From Balneolales bacterium (lineage in GTDB: Bacteria > Bacteroidota > Rhodothermia > Balneolales > Natronogracilivirgulaceae): 8,341 bases of DNA. The stretch lies in NCBI GenBank assembly GCA_007133875.1, contig SLLW01000177.1, positions 1 through 8,341 of the forward strand, read 5' to 3'. The notes beneath the pieces were generated by a model. The model made no database searches. It saw only the letters and a program-made list of their open reading frames with translations, and was not told the origin of the DNA. A program made the translations under genes and the position numbers. Positions 1-5,463 of this stretch are shown here, in pieces; positions within the stretch are counted from its first letter, which is position 1; each line of letters opens with the position of its first letter.

Positions 1-735
1 ACCATCATCGCCCGCTGGTTTCGTGAAATTATTGAAAAGGGAATCGATGCCGATGATGAGCCGCAACAATTTATGTCAGAGTTATCGGCCATCATCCGGA
101 ATGCACTGAAAGGTGATGCCAGCCCCGATCCTGCGAAGTATATGCTCTTTACCGGGCCGTCGGGATCCGGCAAAACCCATCTGATCATGAAACTGCTTCT
201 GCATCCCGGGTTCATGTCGGGCAAACAGATAGCGGTTGTGTCACTGCTTCCTCCGGACCAGAGCAAGCAACCTTACTACACCGTATTAAAACCGTTTTGT
301 GACGATCACGGAATCTCGTATTTCACCGCAGAGAAACCCGCTGATGTAACGAAACAGCTGCAAAGTTGGGAAACGTTTGATCATGTCCTCTTTGATTCAC
401 CTGCAATCCCCGTCGAGCAGGACAGTTCCTTCCGTCAGTACTGGAAGATGCGGCAGCTGCTTGCTTCGGTTACACCGCTTGAAGTACACTATGTCGTCAA
501 CGCATCCCTCAACCGCTACTATTTCCGGAACTCCGGGAGTGTCCATCACCCCCTGCAACCCGATTTTGTCGCCATTACCCATCTTGATGAAGTTTCCGAG
601 TGGGGGCCCATCATTCCATTCATGGAAGACATGGGATGCGGAGCCCGGTATATCAGCAAGGGGGCTTCAATCCCCGACGGTTTGGCTGAATTCAGCCCGG
701 CCTGGTTTGCTCAACAAGTTTTGCAAGATACCTGA
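1..735 (+). CDS. flhF: Flagellar SRP-type GTPase FlhF, C-terminal part (5' end outside window)
   Basis: The frame is open from the first base, so only the last 244 residues are present. FlhF is an SRP-family GTPase that helps set the site and number of flagella at the cell membrane. Numbering from the window edge, residues 1-45 look like the end of the helical N domain and the rest is the G domain. The P-loop GPSGSGKT is at 52-59, a DSPA sequence stands where DTAGR is expected (132-135), THLDE replaces the usual TKLDE (193-197), and a closing ISKGASIPDGL resembles the family's TGQ-x-VPDDL segment. The DTYR-type motif after the P-loop is not recognisable. The ATG at 73 lies inside the gene and would remove part of the N domain, so I do not use it as the start. 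The gene ends 6 bases before flhG, the usual partner, which supports the name despite divergence. Recognition is by eye. Confidence 0.85.
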   Translation, partial: TIIARWFREIIEKGIDADDEPQQFMSELSAIIRNALKGDASPDPAKYMLFTGPSGSGKTHLIMKLLLHPGFMSGKQIAVVSLLPPDQSKQPYYTVLKPFCDDHGISYFTAEKPADVTKQLQSWETFDHVLFDSPAIPVEQDSSFRQYWKMRQLLASVTPLEVHYVVNASLNRYYFRNSGSVHHPLQPDFVAITHLDEVSEWGPIIPFMEDMGCGARYISKGASIPDGLAEFSPAWFAQQVLQDT

Positions 736-741
736 TAGATT

Positions 742-1548
742 ATGACACAACTAACTGATACGAATCAACCATTTATCATTGCAACCGTCAGCGGCAAAGG
801 CGGTGTTGGAAAAAGCCTGACAAGCGTCAATGTGGCCGACACCCTGCATAAAATGGGTTATGCTGTTGCCATTCTGGATGCGGACATCGGTATGTCCAAC
901 TGCGCGACATTGCTCAATGAGCAGGTCGACGCTACCGTCATGCAGTGGGTAAACGGTGCGTGCGGCCTCGAAGACCTTCCCCATGATTGTGATGGACTTA
1001 CGCTGGTAACCGGCGCCGATGAACCGGGTCAGAATGAGCGGGATTACGAATTGCTGATGGAGGCGATGGACCAGGTCCTGGTTGCCATGGCCGAAGAATT
1101 TGACTTCATCATCATCGACACGCCGGCGGGATCCGGCGAACTCAGCCTGTGGGCCCTTGACCGCGCCCAGCTCGGAATGATCATGCTTGTCAACGAACCA
1201 ACCGCTATCTCGGATGTCTACCGTTTTTGTAAATATATCCTGAATATCGATCCAACCTATCCATTCGCAAGCGTTGTGAATTTTTCTGAAGATGAAGCCG
1301 GTGCCGACAGTATCCAAAAACGATTTAATACGATCCTCCAGTACTTCATGAAACAGGAGGTCTCCTATCTGGGATTCATACCGGCCAGCGATGATGTTCG
1401 CATGTCCGTTACAAAACAGATTCCGGTTACCCGGATGCAGCCGGAGTCGCCGGTACTCAAAGAGTTTGAATTTATCGCACACAATATCCTGAATGCCATG
1501 CCCGGTGAGAAAAAACTTCCCCGGCAACGTACCATGAGTCACGAATAA
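742..1548 (+). CDS. flhG: MinD-like flagellar number regulator ATPase FlhG (FleN/YlxH)
   Basis: This 268-residue protein is a ParA/MinD-family ATPase that controls flagellar number and acts with FlhF. The deviant Walker A motif SGKGGVGKS is at residues 17-25, including the family's signature lysine K19. The DADIG strand is at 46-50, and IIIDTPAG, the MinD-type switch II segment, ends at 130. NEPTAISDVY (141-150) matches the FlhG-type EPT-S-x-x-D-x-Y segment and distinguishes it from plain MinD. The end contains a helix (about 199-212) followed by a basic tail, possibly for membrane contact. The start is fixed: the in-frame codon at 736-738 is the stop TAG. Only about ten residues therefore precede the first beta strand, so the N-terminal DQAxxLR helix that stimulates FlhF in other bacteria is absent. 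No Shine-Dalgarno sequence is visible before ATG. Confidence 0.93.
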   Translation: MTQLTDTNQPFIIATVSGKGGVGKSLTSVNVADTLHKMGYAVAILDADIGMSNCATLLNEQVDATVMQWVNGACGLEDLPHDCDGLTLVTGADEPGQNERDYELLMEAMDQVLVAMAEEFDFIIIDTPAGSGELSLWALDRAQLGMIMLVNEPTAISDVYRFCKYILNIDPTYPFASVVNFSEDEAGADSIQKRFNTILQYFMKQEVSYLGFIPASDDVRMSVTKQIPVTRMQPESPVLKEFEFIAHNILNAMPGEKKLPRQRTMSHE

Positions 1549-1561
1549 CCGAGTGGAAATT

Positions 1562-1834
1562 ATGCTATTACGACTGATTGCCGCCATATCCCTGCTCGTT
1601 TTTGCCCTGCTGCTAATGGCCGGCGCACAAATAGACCTGGCTTTGTATCGCACACTGATTGTGTTTCTTGTGCTTTTTGCCGGAGTATATCTGTCACTTT
1701 TTTTTATCAATATCATCCAGATCTCTCCCGATTCGAAAGCCTCTGCTACCTCTGCCGGAACAGCAACCGGTAAAAACAAAACCGGTAACAGCGGCAGCGA
1801 AAGCGGAAAGGAAAACTACAATAAATCATCATAA
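1562..1834 (+). CDS. Small two-helix membrane protein of unknown function between flhG and fliA
   Basis: I do not recognise this family. From the ATG at 1562 the product has 90 residues: a hydrophobic helix at about 2-20, a short turn with a single Asp, a second hydrophobic helix at about 29-48, then a 40-residue polar tail rich in Ser, Gly, Lys, Asn and Thr that looks disordered. A GTG at 1553 would add three residues. I prefer the ATG because AATTATG resembles the starts of flhG (GATTATG) and fliA (AGTTATG). The gene lies 13 bases after flhG and 5 bases before fliA, so it is surely co-transcribed with them. A role in the membrane side of FlhF/FlhG placement or in flagellar assembly is a guess from position only. 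The tail contains a short local duplication of TGKNK/TGNSG type (AACCGGTAA repeated near 1763 and 1779). Confidence 0.7.
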   Translation: MLLRLIAAISLLVFALLLMAGAQIDLALYRTLIVFLVLFAGVYLSLFFINIIQISPDSKASATSAGTATGKNKTGNSGSESGKENYNKSS

Positions 1835-1839
1835 AAGTT

Positions 1840-2607
1840 ATGGGTGACAAGTCATTACAAGAACTGGTAGATACGTATTGTCAGGAACCTGTTGACGGCC
1901 TTCGAAATGCCATTATCAGCAAGTCGATGCCGTTGGTCCGCAGTATCATTGGAAAAATAAAGCGGCCTGACCACCCTCTCACTCATCGCGAAGATCTCGA
2001 AAGTGCCGGTATCAGTGGTTTATTACAGGCGCTCAACAGTTACGACCACGACAAAAAAATTCAATTCAACACCTTTGCGTACTACCGCATACGGGGCAGT
2101 GTGATTGATTACCTGCGAAAGGTGGATCAGATCCCACGGGTACAGCGGAGTAATTACGGGCGTGCCCAGGAAGTCAGTGACCAGCTTTGCCAAAAACTTG
2201 GGCGTCCTCCGGAAGATCATGAAGTTGCAGATGCGATGGATATGTCCGTCGAGGATTATCAGACGCTTTTATCCAATGTCCAACAGCGTAATGCGTTGTC
2301 GCTCGATTCCCGTTTCGATGATGACGGGGGATCGCTCTACGACACACTTCCTGATCGGGAAGGTAATCAACCCGACAGTAACCTGGAAAAGAATGCCATG
2401 ATCCAGAAGCTGCAACGAAGGATCGGCGAGCTGAACGAGCGTGACCGTCTCGTTTTGACCCTCTACTATTTTGAGGATATGACCCTTAGTGAAATCGCCT
2501 TGTTGTTGGAACGTTCCGAGGCAAGGATTTCACAAATCATTGGCAAATTGCTGATGCAACTGAAAAACGAGTTGGCGGTTGAAAATACTCGAGAATCCGA
2601 ATTCTGA
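1840..2607 (+). CDS. fliA: Flagellar sigma factor FliA (sigma-28)
   Basis: This 255-residue sigma-70-family factor directs RNA polymerase to late flagellar and chemotaxis promoters. Region 2 spans about 22-100, with the segment DLESAGISGLLQALNSYD (52-69), FNTFAYYRIRGSVIDYLRK (76-94) and QIPR (97-100), the usual FliA pattern. Region 3 covers about 105-150 (KLGRPPEDHEVADAM). Region 4 covers about 190-245: LNERDRLVLTLYYFEDMTL is followed by the helix-turn-helix SEIALLLERSEARISQI (217-233). There is no region 1, and length and order match sigma-28 rather than a housekeeping or general-stress factor. A nearby FlgM anti-sigma factor is not in the window. The gene starts 5 bases after the small membrane protein and is followed 2 bases later by a small basic ORF, so it sits inside the flhF-flhG operon, an arrangement common in many bacteria. 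The upstream AAAAGTT has no Shine-Dalgarno match. Confidence 0.95.
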   Translation: MGDKSLQELVDTYCQEPVDGLRNAIISKSMPLVRSIIGKIKRPDHPLTHREDLESAGISGLLQALNSYDHDKKIQFNTFAYYRIRGSVIDYLRKVDQIPRVQRSNYGRAQEVSDQLCQKLGRPPEDHEVADAMDMSVEDYQTLLSNVQQRNALSLDSRFDDDGGSLYDTLPDREGNQPDSNLEKNAMIQKLQRRIGELNERDRLVLTLYYFEDMTLSEIALLLERSEARISQIIGKLLMQLKNELAVENTRESEF

Positions 2608-2609
2608 CC

Positions 2610-2870
2610 ATGACATCCCTGTCCCGAATTGCCCGCCTTGCGCGGATTCCGGAGATTCATAAAAAGAAACGGGAAAATGATCCCCGCAAGAAGAAACGTG
2701 ATAACAACGAAGAAGAGCAGCCCGAATTTCCGTTGAAAAACTACCAGGTTATAAAAAAGCCGGGGCCAAGGCAAAAGCCTATGGTCAAAACGCAGCCACT
2801 GTCATCCCAAAAAACGGCGCGCTCCCCACTTGACGACGGCATCGGCGAACGCCTTGATCTCAAAGTTTGA
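2610..2870 (+). CDS. Small, highly basic hypothetical protein downstream of fliA
   Basis: I do not recognise this 86-residue product. It has no membrane segment. About a quarter of its residues are Lys or Arg (22 of 86), with clusters at 18-21 (KKKR) and 26-30 (RKKKR) followed by an acidic NNEEE patch, so the first half is probably disordered or helical and charged. A Pro/Gln/Lys-rich middle leads to a more ordered-looking end, GIGERLDLKV, which could be a conserved short motif. It begins 2 bases after the fliA stop, suggesting translational coupling and co-transcription, and is the last gene of the plus arm. The tight spacing is the main argument that it is real. Against this, the protein is low in complexity and a 35-codon frame lies antisense over its 3' end. 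A flagellar role is inferred only from context. Confidence 0.6.
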   Translation: MTSLSRIARLARIPEIHKKKRENDPRKKKRDNNEEEQPEFPLKNYQVIKKPGPRQKPMVKTQPLSSQKTARSPLDDGIGERLDLKV

Positions 2871-2879
2871 TTCCGATCT

Positions 2880-2906
2880 GCGTAAACCCCGGTAGACACC
2901 GTACGC
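2880..2906. other. Imperfect hairpin just after the plus-arm operon
   Basis: GCGTA (2880-2884) pairs with TACGC (2902-2906), and inside it CGGT (2890-2893) pairs with ACCG (2898-2901) around an AGAC loop. A 5-base bulge (2885-2889) separates the two stem parts. It begins 10 bases after the last plus-strand stop codon, so it could help end or stabilise that transcript. No T-run follows, so it is not a canonical intrinsic terminator. Confidence 0.25.
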
Positions 2907-2941
2907 CATTCCCGTCAGGGTGATCAACGGATTTAATCCAT

Positions 2942-2992
2942 CAGGGTCTTCATCTGATCAAACGATCAGGTCAGCGCTGCTTTGAAGCCCTG
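2942..2992. other. Nested hairpin in the convergent gap between the two arms
   Basis: An outer stem pairs 2942-2952 (CAGGGTCTTCA) with 2983-2992 (TGAAGCCCTG) through ten base pairs and one bulged T at 2947. Within it, CTGATC (2954-2959) and GATCAG (2964-2969) form a perfect 6-bp stem with an AAAC loop. A GCGC-centred palindrome, CAGCGCTG, lies at 2972-2979. The structure lies midway in the 209-bp gap (2871-3079) where the two arms converge, the place for a shared transcript end. No T-run is present on either strand, so intrinsic termination is uncertain. I see no convincing gene in the rest of this gap. Confidence 0.4.
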
Positions 2993-3079
2993 CTGACGAA
3001 CTCATCCGCAAAATCCCGTATCCGTAGCAAAATCGCCATGTCCTTGATGTATGTGTTTTCGGGAAAATGAGTTGCGGTA

Positions 3080-3859
3080 TCAGGGAATGAGCAGGTCTAT
3101 CATCTGAGACAGATACTCGAACATTTTCTGAAAAAGCATATCGAATGCGACGGGGAGATACGGGATCACAAGCACCAACAAAATCATCCCGACACCGATT
3201 TTCACCGGCAGAGCAATGAAGAAAATATTTGCCTGGGGCATGATGCGTGCAAAGATGGCAAAGGAGACGTTCAGCATAAAAAGCACCACCAGGAAGGGTG
3301 ATGCGATTTGAACGCCGGTAATAAAGAGATAGGTGGCCATTTCGATAAAGAGCGGCGAGGCCATATCAAGTTGCGCGGTGCTGATGGGGATGTGCTCAAA
3401 ACTGTAAACGAGTCCGAGCAGGTAGACTTTATCCCCGCCGATAGCCAGGAAATAGAGAATGGCCAGTGTATTAAAGAGGTTACTGATGATAGCGCTCTGT
3501 TGCTGGGTCATACTGTCAACCACATTGGCAAAACTGAGGGCTACCTGAATACTGATCAGCCGGCCGGCCAGTTCCAGTCCCGCCAGGACAAGCTGCCCCA
3601 CAAGTCCCAGTGCCACACCGGTAAGTACTTCCTGAACGATTGCAACCAACATGAAGAGGATTCCGGACTCCGGATCCACCATCACATTCTGGGCCGGAAT
3701 GGCCGGAAAAAGCAGGAAACTGGTCATCAAAGCGAAAAAAAGCTTGACCCTGACCGGGAAAACCGCCGCACTGAAAAAGGGGGCTACCATGATCATGCTG
3801 CCTACACGCACAAAAATCAGAAAAGCCGATAGAATATATTCAGGTGCGAGCAACGCCAT
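3080..3859 (-). CDS. fliR: Flagellar export gate protein FliR
   Basis: This 259-residue polytopic inner-membrane protein is part of the FliP/Q/R core of the flagellar type III export gate. Several long hydrophobic segments are visible (about 9-30, 38-56, 67-98, 124-150, 172-202 and 213-245). Family-typical sites are FVRVGSMIMVAPFFS (16-30), PVRVK (35-39), QEVLTGVALGLVGQL (76-90), the DSMTQQQS segment (115-122, the usual D-P-Q-like region), and RIMPQANIFFIALPVK (205-220), a strong FliR marker. Length is normal for the family and there is no FlhB fusion. The start is fixed by an in-frame TGA four codons upstream of the ATG. It is the last gene of the minus arm and lies 29 bases after fliQ. flhB, which often follows fliR, is not there: the next 209 bases hold no gene and then the plus arm ends. 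Confidence 0.96.
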   Translation of the reverse strand: MALLAPEYILSAFLIFVRVGSMIMVAPFFSAAVFPVRVKLFFALMTSFLLFPAIPAQNVMVDPESGILFMLVAIVQEVLTGVALGLVGQLVLAGLELAGRLISIQVALSFANVVDSMTQQQSAIISNLFNTLAILYFLAIGGDKVYLLGLVYSFEHIPISTAQLDMASPLFIEMATYLFITGVQIASPFLVVLFMLNVSFAIFARIMPQANIFFIALPVKIGVGMILLVLVIPYLPVAFDMLFQKMFEYLSQMIDLLIP

Positions 3860-3888
3860 GGCATTTGCCGGTCAAATTTGGGATGGAG

Positions 3889-4158
3889 TCACTGGGCAAT
3901 GTTGGGAATGAAGTCGAAAACGCGTTCCAGGAAACCGATGGCATATTGGAGCATAAAGCCGAAGAGGAAAAACAGGATAATTACCACAACCACCATTTTG
4001 GGGACATAGCTGAGGGTCATCTCCTGAATGGAGGTGGCCGCCTGAAAAATCGCGATACTCAATCCGATGACCAGCGCGCCGATCAGAACCGGCCCGGATA
4101 AGACAACAGCGGCGGTCAGCGCCTCCTGTACCCAGTATATGCCTGTTTCGGTGTTCAT
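3889..4158 (-). CDS. fliQ: Flagellar export gate protein FliQ
   Basis: This 89-residue membrane protein is the small FliQ subunit that packs around FliP/FliR in the flagellar export gate. It has two hydrophobic helices (about 15-38 and 54-76). The family signature is clear: SGPVLIGALVIGLSIAIFQA (21-40) followed by TSIQEMTLSYVPK (42-54). Length is exactly typical. It lies 55 bases after the fliP stop, the widest gap within the minus arm. That gap shows no clear promoter, and ATG is preceded by ACCGAATGTGAT with no Shine-Dalgarno sequence. It is followed by fliR after 29 bases, the conserved P-Q-R order. Confidence 0.96.
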   Translation of the reverse strand: MNTETGIYWVQEALTAAVVLSGPVLIGALVIGLSIAIFQAATSIQEMTLSYVPKMVVVVIILFFLFGFMLQYAIGFLERVFDFIPNIAQ

Positions 4159-4213
4159 ATCACATTCGGTTTAAAGAGAATATTTACATTGGTTAGAAAA
4201 ACAGCACCGATGG

Positions 4214-4903
4214 TCAGTCGAAACTGCGGACCATGGACTGTACCAGCAGATACCATCCGTCGGTCAGTACAAATACCAGAATCTTAAACGGCAGCGAGAC
4301 CAGTACCGGCGGGAGGAAAATGATCCCCATCGACAACAGTATGGACGCCACCACCAGGTCAATGACCATAAACGGCAGGTATATCATAAATCCGATCTGG
4401 AACGCGATGCGGAGTTCACTCATCACAAACGAGGGCACCACAACAAACAGCGGGATATCGGCGATACTTTCGGCGGCATCCATCTCCAGCATATCCATGA
4501 AGAAAAGCAGATCCTGTTCCCGGGTCTGCCGCACCATAAATTCCTTGAGCGGTACGGCCGCTTCGGTGAGCGCCTCCGCCTGGGTCATCTCCTCATTGAT
4601 ATAGGGCTGAATGGCCTGTTCGTTCACGGCATTGAAGGTCGGCATCATGATAAATATGGTGAGAAACAGGGCAAGGCCGATCAATACCTGGTTGGGCGGC
4701 GACTGCTGCGTCCCGAGCCCCATTCGCAGGAAAAAGAAGACCACAATGATCCGGGTGAAGCTGGTCATCATTGTGATAAAAGCCGGTCCGAAAGACAATA
4801 CCGTAATCAGGATCAATGCCTGGATGGCAAGAGAAAAATCCTCTGCTTCCCCCCCGATGCTTAAATCTATTTGTGGCAGTGCCTGTAGAAAAACTGAAAT
4901 CAT
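4214..4903 (-). CDS. fliP: Flagellar export gate protein FliP
   Basis: This 229-residue protein forms the central pore of the flagellar export gate with FliQ and FliR. The two family signatures are present: TSFTRIIVVFFFLRMGLG (47-64) with SPPNQVLIGLALFLTIF (68-84), and FQIGFMIYLPFMVIDLVVAS (168-187) followed by ILLSMG. Hydrophobic segments lie at about 26-46, 50-90, 150-190 and 196-224, with a polar periplasmic region at about 92-148. Only about 25 residues, weakly hydrophobic, precede the first membrane segment, so the cleavable signal peptide common in FliP is not evident. A longer version is excluded because an in-frame TAA lies seven codons upstream without another usable start. The ATG overlaps the fliO stop by 4 bases (ATGA), pointing to translational coupling. 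Confidence 0.96.
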   Translation of the reverse strand: MISVFLQALPQIDLSIGGEAEDFSLAIQALILITVLSFGPAFITMMTSFTRIIVVFFFLRMGLGTQQSPPNQVLIGLALFLTIFIMMPTFNAVNEQAIQPYINEEMTQAEALTEAAVPLKEFMVRQTREQDLLFFMDMLEMDAAESIADIPLFVVVPSFVMSELRIAFQIGFMIYLPFMVIDLVVASILLSMGIIFLPPVLVSLPFKILVFVLTDGWYLLVQSMVRSFD

Positions 4904-5463
4904 GATTTTCCGCTGAACATATTATAAAAACTCCGGCTGCCGGTCTCCTGATCATCGGGTATCGGCTCTTTCCATTGATCTTTGGGATACCGGTGGAGCA
5001 GTGTAACCGAGTCGAGCCCGATCCCGAGCACCCATATTTCGTTATTTATTTCAATAACTTTTAATTGCTGACTTTGCCCAATTGTATGCTGCCCAATATC
5101 TTTAAAGTATTTTGACGATGAGATCTGGCCGCTTTTGCTGCGTGACCAGATCCAGACACCGGCGAGGATTATCATCAGCACCACAAATGTGGTAAAAGCG
5201 TTAAAAAACATCCGTGATGAGCGGTCTTCGCTTACCTGGGCGACATCGGATTTCCCCATCATTACCCGGACACTGTCGCGGCGCTCCTGGGAGTAGGTAA
5301 CCGTATCGCGATCGCGACCCGAAACACCACTATCTGCGGACTGGTAATCCATCCGGGAGACCATAAAGAGCCAAAGCACAAGCAGGACAACCGAAATGGA
5401 GATGACAATCCCGAGTATTTTTTGAGGATTGCCTCTTGGCATCAATTGACGTACATCTATCAT
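4900..5463 (-). CDS. fliO: Flagellar biosynthesis protein FliO, two-helix form
   Basis: This 187-residue protein fits FliO, which assists assembly of the FliP ring in the membrane. The call rests on position between fliN and fliP, a membrane helix at about 90-107 followed by a basic stretch, and a small cytoplasmic domain with LKVIEINNEIWVLGIGLDSV (134-153), matching the FliO pattern of a short beta unit reading L-x-V-V-x-V-x-x-x-x-L-L-x-G-V. Unlike short FliO forms it also has an N-terminal hydrophobic helix at about 16-35 and a charged, Ser/Asp/Arg-rich loop of roughly 50 residues between the two helices, probably periplasmic. The N-terminal helix could instead be an uncleaved or cleavable signal sequence. 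The gene overlaps fliN upstream and fliP downstream by 4 bases each. Confidence 0.85.
   Translation of the reverse strand: MIDVRQLMPRGNPQKILGIVISISVVLLVLWLFMVSRMDYQSADSGVSGRDRDTVTYSQERRDSVRVMMGKSDVAQVSEDRSSRMFFNAFTTFVVLMIILAGVWIWSRSKSGQISSSKYFKDIGQHTIGQSQQLKVIEINNEIWVLGIGLDSVTLLHRYPKDQWKEPIPDDQETGSRSFYNMFSGKS

Noticed and set aside
1553..1561. GTG at 1553 as the start of the small membrane protein
   Set aside because: It is possible, but the ATG at 1562 matches the start context of neighbouring genes. The difference is three residues.
751..1779. Long minus-strand open frame (342 codons) opposite flhG
   Set aside because: It is antisense to an unmistakable MinD-family ATPase and has no recognisable motif or sensible start context.
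2942..2992. Calling the nested hairpin a canonical intrinsic terminator
   Set aside because: No run of T follows the stem on either strand, so I list it only as a structured element.
2971..3039. 22-residue minus-strand frame after fliR as a possible flhB remnant
   Set aside because: It is too short, overlaps the hairpin and shows no FlhB features such as NPTH.
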